From the NCBI RefSeq assembly GCF_018780585.1, contig NZ_JADMJL010000043.1, positions 1-64,000 of the forward strand: a stretch of DNA of 64,000 bases, given 5' to 3'. Both the position numbers and the translations under genes were made by a program. Positions 27,661-38,681 of the stretch are shown piece by piece (the first letter of the stretch is position 1; every line of letters begins with the position of its first letter). The notes beneath the pieces are model-generated. The model made no database searches, was not told the DNA's origin, and saw nothing but the letters and a program-made list of their open reading frames with translations. This stretch comes from Methyloversatilis discipulorum. GTDB taxonomy: Bacteria; Pseudomonadota; Gammaproteobacteria; Burkholderiales; Rhodocyclaceae.

Positions 27661-28044
27661 ATGGCGATCAAGCGCATCATGGTGGTGGACGACTCGCCCA
27701 CCGAACGCCATGTTCTGAACGACTTCCTGACCCGCAAGGGCTTCGAGGTCATCATCGCCGAGAACGGCGAACAGGCCATCGAGAAGGCCAAGGCCGAGAA
27801 ACCCGACCTCATCCTGATGGATGTGGTGATGCCCGGCATCAACGGCTACCAGGCCACCCGCACGATCACCCGCGACGACAGCACGCGCGACATCCCGGTG
27901 ATCATGTGCACCAGCAAGGATCTGCCGACCGACCGCATCTGGGGCATGCGCCAGGGTGCGCTCGACTACATGGTCAAGCCGGTCAATCTGGAAGAACTGC
28001 TTGGCCGCATCACCCAGCTCGGCGCGGCGAACAACGATGGCTAA
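27661..28044 (+). CDS. pilH: Twitching-motility response regulator PilH
   Basis: A 127-residue single receiver domain with Asp10-Asp11, phospho-acceptor Asp54 (LMDVVMPGINGYQATRTI), a CTSKD switch segment and Lys in MVKPVN. PilH is the second CheY-like regulator of the Pil-Chp pathway and acts as a counterweight or phosphate sink to PilG. It lies 38 bases after pilG and overlaps pilI by eight bases. Confidence 0.95.
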   Translation: MAIKRIMVVDDSPTERHVLNDFLTRKGFEVIIAENGEQAIEKAKAEKPDLILMDVVMPGINGYQATRTITRDDSTRDIPVIMCTSKDLPTDRIWGMRQGALDYMVKPVNLEELLGRITQLGAANNDG

Positions 28045-28546
28045 GCTCTCGCTGCGCGAGTTTCAGGAAGAACTGGCCCGCAAGCTGTCGGACACCTCCG
28101 GCGCCACCGGCACGCGCGCGCTGCTCGGCCTGCAGGCCGGCGCCGAGCTGTGGCTGATCGATCTGGCCGAGTCCGGCGAAATCCTGCCGGTGCCGGCGCT
28201 GACACCGGTGCCGCTGGCCACCGGCTGGCTGCGCGGCGTCGCCAACGTGCGCGGCGTGCTGTACGCGGTCAGCGACTTTTCCGCCTTTCAGGGCAATGCA
28301 CCGACCGCGCTGACCGGCGACGCCCGGCTGCTGCTGCCGCATGCCAAGTTCGGCTGCAACAGTGCGCTGCTGGTGTCGCGGGTGCTCGGCCTGCGCGCAC
28401 TCGACGATTTCGAACCGGCCGACGCGGCAGCGGATCCACGGCCCTGGGTTTCGACGCAGTTTTCCGATACGCAGGGCCGGCTTTGGCGCCGCTTCGATCC
28501 GCGCAAGCTCTATACCGACGCGCGTTTTCTCGACGTCGCCGCCTGA
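28037..28546 (+). CDS. pilI: CheW-like adaptor PilI
   Basis: A 169-residue CheW-family adaptor linking the PilJ receptor to the ChpA kinase. The fold is seen in LWLIDLAESGEILPVPALTPVPLATGW (outline), RGVANVRGVLYAVSDFSAF and the C-terminal strand. The start ATG at 28037 lies inside pilH (8-base overlap), consistent with coupled translation. Confidence 0.92.
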   Translation: MAKLSLREFQEELARKLSDTSGATGTRALLGLQAGAELWLIDLAESGEILPVPALTPVPLATGWLRGVANVRGVLYAVSDFSAFQGNAPTALTGDARLLLPHAKFGCNSALLVSRVLGLRALDDFEPADAAADPRPWVSTQFSDTQGRLWRRFDPRKLYTDARFLDVAA

Positions 28547-28610
28547 TTGCAGCAGAGGCTGACAGCACACCGTCCTCCAAGAACCGAACAGCCCTCCAGG
28601 AATAGCTCCG

Positions 28611-30686
28611 ATGGCACTGAACATCCCAGGACTGAAATCCGCCCGTCCCGCCGACGGCAGCAGCGCACCCACCGCGCCACGCGGCACCCTCGGTTTCCTG
28701 CGCGGGCGCCTGCCGCTGATCGGTCACCTGCCGCTCGAACAGCAGGTACGCGTGCTCGGTACGCTGTTCCTGTTCTTCATCGTGATCGCCGCCTTCCTGG
28801 TCTGGCAGGACTTGCGCATTACCCGCTACAACGCGAGCTATGTGTCGGCCGCTGGCCAGATGCGCACGCTGAGCCAGAGCATGGCCAAGTCGGCGCACCA
28901 GGCGCTGGCCGGCGAATCGGCCGCCTTCGCCGAGCTGGCCGCCTCGCGCGACGCCTTTTTCCGGCTGCTCGACCGCGTCACCCAGGGCGGCGAGATCGAC
29001 GGTGTCGACGTGCCGGCCAGTTCCGGTGCGGTGCAAGGGTCGCTGCAGCAGCTCGACGCCGCCTGGTCCGGCTTCGATCAGAACGTGTCGGCCGTGCTGG
29101 CGCAGGAAAAGGCGCTGCGCGCGCTCGGCGACGCCGCCCGCGCACTCGACCAGCAGGCGCCGGCGCTGGCCGCGGCAGCAGCGCAGACGGCCGTCGCACG
29201 GGCCGGCAAGGACGGCAACCTGTTCCACGGCTTCGCCACCGTGCTCAGTCAGGTGCAGGCCGGCGCGCACGCGACCGCGGCCGACGCGCCGGCGACGCTC
29301 GCCCTCAGCGTGCCGGCGCTGCGCGACGCCGCACAGCAGATCGAGACACTGGCCGAAGGCGCGGCGCGCGACACCTTCAGCAGCGCGCGCGCCGTCATCG
29401 ACGGTCCGCTCGGCGTGCTGGCCGGTGAGCTCGGCAAACCCGAGGCGCTGGCCGGCGCACGCAAGGCCGGTGCCGCGGTGATCGCCGAGGCGGCGACGCT
29501 GTCGAAACTGACCGACGAACTGGGCGCCGGCTATGTCGCCGAGCGCGAGGGGCGGCTGGCCCTGGCCGGTGCCGGCGCGCTGTGCGTGCTGCTGGCCCTG
29601 ATCAGCGTGTTCCTGATGGTGCGCGCCTACAACGAGGACCAGAACGAACAGCGGCTGCAGGCCGAAGGTTCGCGCGAGGAAGCGAAGCGCGAGAAGGACA
29701 TGACGCAGCAGGCCATCCTGCGGCTGATGAACGAGATGGGCGACCTCGCCGACGGCGACCTGACCGTGCGCGCCACGGTGTCGGAAGACATCACCGGCGC
29801 CATCGCCGACTCGGTCAATTACACGATCGAGGAACTGTCGGTGCTGGTGAAGCGGATCAACGACGCCGCCGGCCGCGTGACCGAGGCATCGGAAACCGCG
29901 CAGCGCATCTCGACCCAGTTGCTGACGGCGGCGGAAAAGCAGTCGCGTGAGGTGACCGAATCCGGCCAGTCGGTGCTGGCGATGGCGCAGTCGATGAATA
30001 TGGTGTCGCAGGAGGCGACCCGCTCGGCGCAGGTGGCGCGGCAGTCGCTGGCCGCCGCGCAGAACGGCTCGACCGCGGTGTCGAACTCGATCCGCGGCAT
30101 GAACGACATCCGTGAGCAGATCCAGGAAACGTCGAAGCGCATCAAGCGGCTGGGCGAGTCGTCGCAGGAGATCGGCGAGATCGTCGAACTCATTTCCGAC
30201 ATTACCGAACAGACCAACGTGCTGGCGCTGAACGCCGCCATCCAGGCGGCGAGCGCCGGCGAGGCCGGCCGCGGCTTCACGGTGGTGGCGGAAGAAGTGC
30301 AGCGGCTGGCCGAACGCTCGGCCGAAGCGACCAAGCAGATCGCCGCCATCGTCCGCACCATCCAGACCGACACCCAGGATGCCGTGGCGGCGATGGAAAA
30401 TTCCACCCGCGGCGTGGTCGAGGGGGCCCGCCTGTCCGACGCCGCCGGTCAGGCACTGGGCGAGATTTCGACCGTGTCGTCGGAACTGGCGCAGCTAATC
30501 GAACGCATTTCGTCGTCAGCCCAGGTTCAGGCGGAACAGGCCACACGGGTAGCTCAGGGCATGCAGGGCATCCTGCGCATCACGGAGCAGACCACGGTCG
30601 GCACCAAGCAGACCGCGGTGTCCATCGGCCAGCTGGCGGACCTCGCCGCTGAACTCAAGGGCTCGGTCGCGGGCTTCAAGGTATGA
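28611..30686 (+). CDS. pilJ: Methyl-accepting chemotaxis-like receptor PilJ
   Basis: A 691-residue inner-membrane receptor: a first transmembrane helix (about 47-66), a long helical periplasmic part (67-315) typical of PilJ, a second transmembrane helix (about 316-338), a HAMP-like segment, and a cytoplasmic signalling domain whose hairpin tip reads [20 protein letters not shown], followed by [17 protein letters not shown]. It feeds surface or pilus signals to ChpA. It overlaps chpA by four bases (ATGA). No methyltransferase gene accompanies it here. Confidence 0.95.
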   Translation: MALNIPGLKSARPADGSSAPTAPRGTLGFLRGRLPLIGHLPLEQQVRVLGTLFLFFIVIAAFLVWQDLRITRYNASYVSAAGQMRTLSQSMAKSAHQALAGESAAFAELAASRDAFFRLLDRVTQGGEIDGVDVPASSGAVQGSLQQLDAAWSGFDQNVSAVLAQEKALRALGDAARALDQQAPALAAAAAQTAVARAGKDGNLFHGFATVLSQVQAGAHATAADAPATLALSVPALRDAAQQIETLAEGAARDTFSSARAVIDGPLGVLAGELGKPEALAGARKAGAAVIAEAATLSKLTDELGAGYVAEREGRLALAGAGALCVLLALISVFLMVRAYNEDQNEQRLQAEGSREEAKREKDMTQQAILRLMNEMGDLADGDLTVRATVSEDITGAIADSVNYTIEELSVLVKRINDAAGRVTEASETAQRISTQLLTAAEKQSREVTESGQSVLAMAQSMNMVSQEATRSAQVARQSLAAAQNGSTAVSNSIRGMNDIREQIQETSKRIKRLGESSQEIGEIVELISDITEQTNVLALNAAIQAASAGEAGRGFTVVAEEVQRLAERSAEATKQIAAIVRTIQTDTQDAVAAMENSTRGVVEGARLSDAAGQALGEISTVSSELAQLIERISSSAQVQAEQATRVAQGMQGILRITEQTTVGTKQTAVSIGQLADLAAELKGSVAGFKV

Positions 30687-33600
30687 ACACCTCCACCAGC
30701 GAACAGGATCTGGGCCCGCTGATCTGGGTCCGCGGCGAGATCGATCTTGCCCTCGTCCGCGCCGCAGAAGCGCTCGGCGACGGGCAGCACGGCAGCGGCG
30801 CCGAAGCACTGAAATTCGCCCAGACCCACCTGCACCAGGCGCGCGGCGCACTGGCCATCGTCGGCCTCGATGGCCTGACCCATTTCTGCGACGCGCTCGA
30901 ACAGACGCTGGCCGACTGGCACGGCGGCCGGCTGGCGGACACCGGCACCGCCGGTGCCGTCGCGCAGCGCGCGATCGCCGCGATCCGCACCCACCTGGAC
31001 GAACTGGTGGCCGGCGGCAGCGACCAGCCGATGCGGCTGATGTCGCTCTACCGCGACCTGATGGCGCTGCGCGGCGAAGCCGTGGTGGCGCCGTCGGAGC
31101 TGTTCTTCCCCGATCTGACGCTGCGCCCGCCGCCGGCACCGTCGGCCGCCGCCGCACTGTCGCCGCTGGACCGCGCGCGCGCATTGCGCAGCGCGCGCAG
31201 CCAGTTCGAACGCGGCCTGCTGCGCTTCCTGCGCGACGACCGCGACGGCCTGCTGCAGATGCGCCAGGCCGTCGGCGCGATCGAACAGACGCAGACCGCC
31301 CCCGCCACGCGCGCCTTCTGGTGGGTGGCCGGCGCGCTGTTCGACGGCATGGCGCAGGGCGCCATCCAGAGCGACTTCTTCATCAAGCGGCTGTGCGCGC
31401 GCATCGACGTGCAGATGCGCCGCCTGCTCGAAGGCTCGCGCGGCGTGGCCGAGCGGCTGATGCGTGACTCGCTGTACTTCATTGCCACCGCCGAACACCC
31501 GACGCCTGCACTGCGCGCGGTGCGCGACACCTACCGGCTGGACACGCTGCTGGCCACCGACGCCGAGACGCGCGACGACATCGCCGCGCTGCGTCCGGCG
31601 CTGGCCGCACTGCGCGAGTCGCTCGGTCAGGCCAAGGAAGCGTGGACGCGCTTCTCGTCCGGCGCCGCCGTGGCGCTGCCGCAGTTCCACGAACAGTGCG
31701 AATCCATGGTCGCGTCGGCGGCCCGCGTCGGTCAGCCCGACCTCGCCCGGCTCGCCGCGGCACTGCTCGACCTCGGTCAGTGGCTGCGGCGCGATCCGCT
31801 GCAGCACCAGGAAAACCTGGCGATGGAAGTCGCCACGGCACTGCTGGTGATGGACGCGCTGGTCGAACAGTTCAGCCGCGCCCAGAGCGACGACCTGCCT
31901 GCCCAGGTCGATACGCTGATCGACCGCCTGGCGCGCGCCCGTCGCGGCGAAACGCTGCCGGCGATGCAGATTCCGCTGTTCGACGAAATGTCGCGCCGCG
32001 CCCAGGAGCGGCTGTTCATGGGTCAGGTCGCGCGCGAAATCCTGGCCAGCCTGACCGAGGTCGAACAGCAGCTCGACGCCTATTTCCGCAATCCGGCCAA
32101 GGCTGCTGAACTGGCTGCGCTGGCAGCGCCGCTGAAGCAGGTGGAGGGCGCGCTGAACATGCTGGGGCAGGACGCCGCGGTGTCGCTGGTGCGGCGCTGC
32201 GCGCAGCAGATCGCCCGCATGGCGCAACCGGACCACGTCGCCGCCGAAGGCGAATTCGAGGCGCTGGCGCACCAGCTGTCCGGCCTCGGCTTCTTCGTGG
32301 ACAAGCTGCAGTACGGCCCGGCCGATCTTGATGCCATCCTGAACCCGCGCGGCAGCGCACCGGCGACCGGCGACGTGCCGACCGAGGCGGACGAAGCCAG
32401 CGTCGAGTCGGAACTGGCCGCGCGGCGCAACGAGGCGACCCAGCTGCTCGACCGGCTGGCGCACGGCGACGCCGACGAACACACCCGTGACGAATTGCGG
32501 CAGTCGCTCGAAACCATCCGCCAGGACGCCAAGCTGCTGGCTGACGAAAAGCTGGAAAAGCGGGTGACCGAAGCGCTGGCGGCGCTGAAGGCCGGCGACG
32601 CTGCGATGGCCGGCGCGGTGCAGGCGCTGGCCGAAGCCCCGGTCGAATCGCTGGCGCCGTCGGCCGACACGGTGCGTCTGGCCGAAGCCAGTCAGGAGGA
32701 ATTCGATGCCGAACTGCTCGAAATCTTCATCGAGGAGGCACGCGAAGTCCTCGACAGCATCGCCTCCGGCACCGCCGCCGCTCGTCAGGCGCCGCACAAC
32801 CAGGAGCTGCTGACCGCGCTGCGCCGTGGCTTCCACACGCTGAAGGGCAGCGGCCGCATGGTCGGTCTGCGCGACCTCGGCGAGAGCGCCTACGCGATCG
32901 AGCAGGTGATGAACCGCTGGCTGTCCAGCGAGCGCGATGGCACGCCCGAACTGTTCGACCTGCTCGACCGCGCGCGCGACCTGTTCGCCGGCTGGGTCGA
33001 ACAGCTGGCCGACGGCAACACCGTCACGCCCGAGCACGGCTGGCTGCCGCCCGCCTGCGCGGCGATGTTCGGCGGCGAGCCGGACGACAGCGAAGCGGCC
33101 CCGGCCACGCCGGTCACCATCGAGGCTGCCGCAGCGCCGGACGACAACGCGCTCGACATCGAGCTCGACATGGACCTCGATTTCAACCTCGACGAGGACG
33201 ACACGCCGGCCGGTGTCATCGAACTGGACGACGCACCGCATGTGGTCGAGGCGACGGCCCCGGACTTGGATCTCGATCTGGACCTCGGCCTGCCCGTCGC
33301 CACCGAGGTCGAGGCCGTCATCGACAGCCCGGAAGCGATCGACATCACGGCCGACATCGACGCCGAAGACCTCGCTCTGGACGCCGGCACCGACCGCACG
33401 CTGTTCGACCTGTTCGTCGCCGAGGCGCGCGGCCATCTGGCCACGCTGCGGCGTGAACTTGCCCGCCTGCACGTGAACCCGTCGCTGCTGCCGACGCAGG
33501 ACAGCCTGATCGCCGCGCACACGCTGGGCGGCATTTCACTGACCGTCGGCCAGCCCGACATCAGCGCGCTGGCGAAGGCGCTCGAGCACGCACTGAGCCG

Positions 33601-36505
33601 CTGCGAAGCGCACGGCGAGCCGCCGGCGGACCACGAGTCGGCGCTGCTGAACACCGCCGCCAGCACGCTCGAAAGCCAGGTCGGCGCGATCGCCGAGGGG
33701 GGTCAGGCGCACGCTGCGCCAGCCCTGGTCGAACAGCTCGACGCGCTGTTCTTCCACACGCGCCCGGCCGTCGAGTTGCCGGTGCTGGAACTGCCAGCCG
33801 GCAGCCACGACATCCCTTCCACACCGGATCTGGACGTCGGCGCTGCCGACCTCGACGAAATCACCCCGGCCGAAAGCGGCGCCCGTTCGGTACTGAGCGA
33901 CCGCGACGGCTTCCGCTGCGGCCTCGACGCGGACGGCAACACCCAGCCCGAGCCTGAACCGGCAGTCGAAGCGATCGACGACGACACGGCGGCAGAGGTC
34001 GACGCCGAACTGCCCGCGGCGGACGTCCCGCTGCTCGAAGAGCCGGCGCTCGACCTGTCGCCCGACGAAGCAGCAGCGGACGTGACGGCCCCTGAAGACG
34101 ACATCGCGCTCGACCAAGCGCTGGCGGACGAGGACATGCGCTTCGAGAAGGTGGCGCTGCCGGACGAGTACGTGCTGCCGCAGACCAGCGACCTGCCGAC
34201 CGCGGCCGACAGCCTGCGCAGCCCGGCACCGCGAAGCGCCGCCGAAACCGCGGACGCACCGCGTGTCGCCGACGACATCGACCCGCAGCTGCTGCCCATC
34301 TTCATCGAGGAAGCGCACGACCTGCTGCGCGACATCGGCCACGAACTGCGCGCATGGCGCGAACAGCCGGAGCAGCTGTCCGCGTCCGACATGCTGCGCC
34401 GCCAGTTGCACACGCTGAAGGGCAGCGCGCGCATGGCGGGCGTCATGCGCTTCGGTGACCTGGTGCACAGCATGGAGGGCGTGATCGAAGCGCCCTGCAG
34501 TGCGGACGAGCGCCCGGCCGTGCTCGACGAACTCGAAATGGCCTACGACCGCTGCGAGGAACTGGTCGCCCGGCTGGAACGCGGGGAAACCGGCGAGCCG
34601 CACGAAGTCGCAAGCACGGACGCCGACGGCACCCAGGCGGTGCCCGCGGCCGGCGATGACGAGGCCGGCACCGTGCGCGAGCGGCCCACCGTGCGCGTGC
34701 GTTCCGACATGGTCGACCGCTTCGTGAACGAAGCCGGCGAAATGAGCATCGCGCGCACCCGTATCGAGGGCGAACTGCGCGCGCTGCGCGGCTCGCTGAA
34801 CGACCTGACCGAAAACGTGCAGCGCCTGCGCGGCCAGTTGCGCGAAATCGAGATCCACGCCGAAAGCCAGATGCAGTCGCGCATGGCGGCGGCCGAAGCA
34901 CACCACGAACAGTTCGACCCGCTGGAGATGGACCGCTTCACGCGGCTGCAGGAACTGTCGCGGCTGATGACCGAAAGCCTGTCCGACGTCACCACGGTGC
35001 AGTACAACCTGGTGCGCAACCTCGACGCCGCCGACACCGCCATACAGTCGCAGGCGCGGCTCAACCGCGAACTGTCGCAGGCGCTGATGTCGGTGCGCAT
35101 GGTGCCGTTCTCGACGCTGGAGGACCGGCTCTACCGGGTCGCCCGGCAATCGGCCAAGGAGCTGGGCAAGAAGGTGAACCTCGAACTGCGCAACACGCAG
35201 ATCGAGCTTGACCGCGAAGTGCTGGAGCAGATGACCGGCCCGATCGAGCACCTGCTGCGCAACGCGGTGGCACACGGCATCGAGTCGCGCGAGGCGCGCG
35301 CCGCCTGCGGCAAATCGGAAACCGGCGAAATCGTGATCACGCTGACGCAGCAGACCAACGAAGTGGTGATCGAACTGGCCGACGACGGCGCCGGCCTCGC
35401 CTTCGACCGCATCCGTACGCGCGGCATCGAGCGCGGCCTGATCGCGCCGGACGAGGTGGTCGACGAGCGTCGTCTGACCGGGCTGATCTTCGAACCGGGC
35501 TTCTCGACCGCGGCGGCGGTATCCGAGCTGGCCGGCCGCGGTGTCGGCATGGACGTGGTGAAGAACGCGACCACCGCGCTCGGCGGCCGCATCGAAACCA
35601 CCAGCGAAACCGGGCACGGCACACGTTTCCGGCTGTCGCTGCCGATGACGCTGGCGGTGACGCAATCGGTGCTGGTGAGCAGCGCCGGCAAGACCTACGC
35701 GATTCCGTCGTCGATGGTGCAGCACGCACGCGAACTGAAGGGCGACGCCGGCGAGGCGCTGCGCGAGGCGGGCGGACAGGACTGGCTGGGCACGCACTAC
35801 CGCTACCAGTACCTGCCGCGTCTGCTCGGCGACGGTCACAGCCAGCCGGTGCCCGGCAGCTGGGCGCTGCTGATCAACAGCGGCCACGAATTCATGGCGC
35901 TGGAAGTCGACGCGCTGCGCGGCAACCAAGAAGTGGTGGTGAAGCCGGTCGGCCCGCAGCTGTCGAAGCTGGTCGGCATTTCCGGTGCCACCGTGCTGCC
36001 CGACGGCGAGGTGACGCTGATCATCAACCCGGTGGCGATCGCCGCGCGCAACCGCAGCGAACTGCTGCGCGCGGCCTCGGCCGACGAGCCGGTGCGCACG
36101 ATGGCACCGGTGGCGCAGGCGGTCGAGGCGCCGCTGATCATGGTGGTGGATGACTCGCTGACGGTGCGCAAGGTGACCAGCCGTCTGCTGGAACGCGAGG
36201 GCTATCGCGTCGTGACCGCGAAGGACGGCGTGGATGCGCTGGAAAAACTGATCGACACCGAACCGGCGGTGATGCTGGTGGACATCGAAATGCCGCGCAT
36301 GGACGGCTTCGACCTGACGCGCAACGTGCGTGCCGACGCACGCACGAGGGCCATCCCCATCATCATGATCACCTCGCGCACGGCGGAAAAGCACAAGGCC
36401 TACGCGCGCGAGATCGGCGTGAACCACTACCTCGGCAAGCCCTATAACGAGGCCGAACTGCTGGAACTGATCACCGGCTACGCCCCGCCGCCCGAGACCC
36501 TCTGA
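30683..36505 (+). CDS. chpA: Hybrid chemosensory histidine kinase ChpA/PilL
   Basis: A 1940-residue kinase of the type IV pilus chemosensory system. The N-terminal half carries HPt-type modules: a degenerate one at His51 (HQARGAL), one lacking the histidine near 480, then [12 protein letters not shown] (His718), AAHTLGGIS (His946) and [12 protein letters not shown] (His1243). Acidic linkers such as [10 protein letters not shown] separate them. The CheA-like core follows: dimer helices from about 1370, N-box [10 protein letters not shown] (Asn1527), DDGAGL (Asp1567) and [12 protein letters not shown] CheW-like domain (about 1655-1790) and a C-terminal receiver (MVVDDSLTV, phospho-acceptor Asp1867) complete it. 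No pilK or chpB follows; a REP cluster does. Confidence 0.95.
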   Translation: MNTSTSEQDLGPLIWVRGEIDLALVRAAEALGDGQHGSGAEALKFAQTHLHQARGALAIVGLDGLTHFCDALEQTLADWHGGRLADTGTAGAVAQRAIAAIRTHLDELVAGGSDQPMRLMSLYRDLMALRGEAVVAPSELFFPDLTLRPPPAPSAAAALSPLDRARALRSARSQFERGLLRFLRDDRDGLLQMRQAVGAIEQTQTAPATRAFWWVAGALFDGMAQGAIQSDFFIKRLCARIDVQMRRLLEGSRGVAERLMRDSLYFIATAEHPTPALRAVRDTYRLDTLLATDAETRDDIAALRPALAALRESLGQAKEAWTRFSSGAAVALPQFHEQCESMVASAARVGQPDLARLAAALLDLGQWLRRDPLQHQENLAMEVATALLVMDALVEQFSRAQSDDLPAQVDTLIDRLARARRGETLPAMQIPLFDEMSRRAQERLFMGQVAREILASLTEVEQQLDAYFRNPAKAAELAALAAPLKQVEGALNMLGQDAAVSLVRRCAQQIARMAQPDHVAAEGEFEALAHQLSGLGFFVDKLQYGPADLDAILNPRGSAPATGDVPTEADEASVESELAARRNEATQLLDRLAHGDADEHTRDELRQSLETIRQDAKLLADEKLEKRVTEALAALKAGDAAMAGAVQALAEAPVESLAPSADTVRLAEASQEEFDAELLEIFIEEAREVLDSIASGTAAARQAPHNQELLTALRRGFHTLKGSGRMVGLRDLGESAYAIEQVMNRWLSSERDGTPELFDLLDRARDLFAGWVEQLADGNTVTPEHGWLPPACAAMFGGEPDDSEAAPATPVTIEAAAAPDDNALDIELDMDLDFNLDEDDTPAGVIELDDAPHVVEATAPDLDLDLDLGLPVATEVEAVIDSPEAIDITADIDAEDLALDAGTDRTLFDLFVAEARGHLATLRRELARLHVNPSLLPTQDSLIAAHTLGGISLTVGQPDISALAKALEHALSRCEAHGEPPADHESALLNTAASTLESQVGAIAEGGQAHAAPALVEQLDALFFHTRPAVELPVLELPAGSHDIPSTPDLDVGAADLDEITPAESGARSVLSDRDGFRCGLDADGNTQPEPEPAVEAIDDDTAAEVDAELPAADVPLLEEPALDLSPDEAAADVTAPEDDIALDQALADEDMRFEKVALPDEYVLPQTSDLPTAADSLRSPAPRSAAETADAPRVADDIDPQLLPIFIEEAHDLLRDIGHELRAWREQPEQLSASDMLRRQLHTLKGSARMAGVMRFGDLVHSMEGVIEAPCSADERPAVLDELEMAYDRCEELVARLERGETGEPHEVASTDADGTQAVPAAGDDEAGTVRERPTVRVRSDMVDRFVNEAGEMSIARTRIEGELRALRGSLNDLTENVQRLRGQLREIEIHAESQMQSRMAAAEAHHEQFDPLEMDRFTRLQELSRLMTESLSDVTTVQYNLVRNLDAADTAIQSQARLNRELSQALMSVRMVPFSTLEDRLYRVARQSAKELGKKVNLELRNTQIELDREVLEQMTGPIEHLLRNAVAHGIESREARAACGKSETGEIVITLTQQTNEVVIELADDGAGLAFDRIRTRGIERGLIAPDEVVDERRLTGLIFEPGFSTAAAVSELAGRGVGMDVVKNATTALGGRIETTSETGHGTRFRLSLPMTLAVTQSVLVSSAGKTYAIPSSMVQHARELKGDAGEALREAGGQDWLGTHYRYQYLPRLLGDGHSQPVPGSWALLINSGHEFMALEVDALRGNQEVVVKPVGPQLSKLVGISGATVLPDGEVTLIINPVAIAARNRSELLRAASADEPVRTMAPVAQAVEAPLIMVVDDSLTVRKVTSRLLEREGYRVVTAKDGVDALEKLIDTEPAVMLVDIEMPRMDGFDLTRNVRADARTRAIPIIMITSRTAEKHKAYAREIGVNHYLGKPYNEAELLELITGYAPPPETL

Positions 36506-36520
36506 TCAGGCGCGATCCCC

Positions 36521-36801
36521 GTGGGAGCGGCCCTGTGGGAGCGGCCTTGGCCGCGACACGGCCGCTGCCAGCCGCCGGCTTCGATCCAGAGACCGCAATC
36601 GCGAGCAAGCTCGCTCCCACGGTCTTCTGCATAGTGCGGTGCGAAGGACCTCTGCGGGAGGCAACCATCGCTGCCGACGGGCCCTGAACCCGGCGCCGCG
36701 CACCGCCCACCGCCGCGGTCGGGGTCGGAAGGCCCCTCCCACAGAACCCCGGCTCCGGTCACCGGTCCGGGCGCGCTCCCTGTGGGAGCGGCCTCGGCTT
36801 C
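36521..36801. repeat. REP-like repeat cluster between chpA and phaC
   Basis: The 324-base gap 36506-36829 has no gene and is mostly repeats. There is a truncated element Y (GTGGGAGCGGCC, 36521-36532) and a full Y (GTGGGAGCGGCCTTGGCC then GCGAC, 36535-36557). An inverted variant ends GCTCGCTCCCAC (36599-36620), and a diverged inverted element X lies at 36652-36678. An X copy (36718-36744, GTCGGGGTC to CCCCTCCCACAG) is followed by Y at 36782-36801. The paired inverted units would fold into stem-loops between two convergent genes and may act as a transcription barrier. Confidence 0.8.
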
Positions 36802-36829
36802 AGGGCCGGTCAGGCGCGCGGTAGCGCGA

Positions 36830-38662
36830 TCACTTCTTCATCGTGTCCAGGCGCAGCTTGGCGAAACGGCCCGGCGCGTCCTCGATCGGCTTCAGCTTGC
36901 CCTTGGCCGGATCGCGTGCCGGCACGGTGTCCGCGTCCTGCGCGGTCACCCACTGCTGCCAGTCGGTCCACCACGAGCCGGGGTTCTGCGTGCAGCCGTT
37001 GAACCACTCGTCGGCGTCGCCCGGCAGCTTGACGCCAGGATTGGTCCAGTAGCCGTACTTGTTGGCCGCCGGCGGATTGACGATGCCGGCGATGTGGCCG
37101 GAACCGCCGAGCACGAAGCGCACCGGGCCCGACACCAGCTGGGCGCCCAGATAGGTGCTCTTCCACGGCGCGATGTGATCCTCGATGGCCGACACGAAGT
37201 ACACCGGCACCTTGATCTTGCGGATGTCGATCGGCTCGCCCAGCACGGTGATGCCGCCCGGCTCGCGCAGCTTGTTCTGGATGTACATCTGGCGCAGATA
37301 GAAGCTGTGCATGCAGGCCGGCATGCGGGTCGAGTCCGAGTTCCAGTACAGCAGATCGAACGGGAAGGGCTCGCGACCCATCAGGTAGTTGTTGACGACG
37401 AAGGACCAGATCAGGTCATTCGAACGCAGCATGTTGAAGGTGCCGGCCATTTCGCTGCCTTCGAGGTAACCGCGCTCGAACATCTTCTTTTCCAGGCCCT
37501 CGACCGCCTTCTCGTCGATGAACACGCCCAGTTCGCCCGGCTCGGAAAAGTCGATCAGCGTGGTAAAGAAGGTGGCGCTGGCGATGCGCTTCTGCTTCTT
37601 GCCGGCCAGATAGGCCAGCGTGGTCGCCAGCAGCGTGCCGCCGAGGCAGTAGCCGGCGGCGTTCACCTCGGTCTCGCCGGTGTGCTTCTCGATCATGTCG
37701 AGCGCGGCCAGCGGACCCTGATGCACGTAGTCCTCGAAGGTGAGCTGGGCCAGCTTCTCGTCCGGATTCACCCACGAGATGACGAACACGGTGTGGCCCT
37801 GGTCGGTGGCCCACTTGATGTAGCTGTTCGATTCGCGCAGGTCGAGGATGTAGTACTTGTTGATCCACGGCGGCACGATGAGCAGCGGACGCTTGAACTG
37901 CGTGTCGGTGGTCGGGTTGAACTGCAGCAGCTGCATCAGCGCGTTCTCGGCCACCACCTTGCCCGGCGTCGTGGCGACGTTGCGGCCCAGTTCGAAGGCC
38001 GAGGTGTCGGTCATGCGCACGCGCAGCTGGCCGTCGCCGTCCTCGATGTCACGCAGCAGGTTGTTGAAGCCGCGCAGCAGGTTCTGGCCGTGGCTGCGCA
38101 CGGTTTCGCGCAGCACTTCGGGGTTGGTCAGCGCGAAGTTGCTCGGGCTGAAGGCGTTGATGGTTTGGCGGGTGAAGAAGTTGACCTTCTGCAGCGTGTG
38201 GTCGTCCATGCCCTCGACGTTGCTGACCACGTCGTGGATGTGGCGGGCGGCGATCAGGTAGCTCTGCTTGAAGAAGTCGAACAGGAAGTGGCTCTCCCAC
38301 TCCTCACCGCGGAAGCGGTTGTCGCCCTTGACCGGGGTGACCACCGGCGCCGCGTCGACGCCCATGAACTTCAGCATCGACTGCTGCCACAGCGTGTAGT
38401 AATCCCACACCAGACCCATCTGCGCCTGCGCCAGCTTGTACGGGTTGGACAGCAGACGCGAGGTCATGTCCATGAAGGCCTGGGCGATGCCCAGTTCGTC
38501 GGCCGGCGGCGTCACACCGCGCTTCAGTTGCCGCTGTACGTGTTCGCCGAGCAGCTTGCTCGCGCGCTCCGCCACTTCGGCATAGGTTTTTGCGACTTCG
38601 GCGGGATCCGGAAGGGTGGCGGGTTCTGCGGGCTTGGCGTCTTTGGCGGCTGGCTTGTTCAT
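36830..38662 (-). CDS. phaC: Class I polyhydroxyalkanoate synthase PhaC
   Basis: A 610-residue PHA polymerase that joins 3-hydroxyacyl-CoA units into storage polyester granules. The alpha/beta-hydrolase core has the lipase-like box GYCLGG with nucleophile Cys339, WNSDSTRMP near the catalytic Asp, and GGSGHIAGIVNPP with the catalytic His. The N-terminal segment (1-200) and length fit class I rather than class III. No phaA, phaB or phaR is adjacent; the upstream gene on the same strand is an MBL-fold hydrolase, 19 bases away. Confidence 0.95.
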   Translation of the reverse strand: MNKPAAKDAKPAEPATLPDPAEVAKTYAEVAERASKLLGEHVQRQLKRGVTPPADELGIAQAFMDMTSRLLSNPYKLAQAQMGLVWDYYTLWQQSMLKFMGVDAAPVVTPVKGDNRFRGEEWESHFLFDFFKQSYLIAARHIHDVVSNVEGMDDHTLQKVNFFTRQTINAFSPSNFALTNPEVLRETVRSHGQNLLRGFNNLLRDIEDGDGQLRVRMTDTSAFELGRNVATTPGKVVAENALMQLLQFNPTTDTQFKRPLLIVPPWINKYYILDLRESNSYIKWATDQGHTVFVISWVNPDEKLAQLTFEDYVHQGPLAALDMIEKHTGETEVNAAGYCLGGTLLATTLAYLAGKKQKRIASATFFTTLIDFSEPGELGVFIDEKAVEGLEKKMFERGYLEGSEMAGTFNMLRSNDLIWSFVVNNYLMGREPFPFDLLYWNSDSTRMPACMHSFYLRQMYIQNKLREPGGITVLGEPIDIRKIKVPVYFVSAIEDHIAPWKSTYLGAQLVSGPVRFVLGGSGHIAGIVNPPAANKYGYWTNPGVKLPGDADEWFNGCTQNPGSWWTDWQQWVTAQDADTVPARDPAKGKLKPIEDAPGRFAKLRLDTMKK

Positions 38663-38681
38663 GGTCTCCCCCTGGGCTGGT

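Noticed and set aside
30554-36427. Very long open frames (963 and 988 codons) on the strand opposite to chpA
   Set aside because: They are shadows of the GC-rich codon pattern of chpA; they contain no recognisable domains and their Gln/His/Arg-rich composition is typical of antisense frames.
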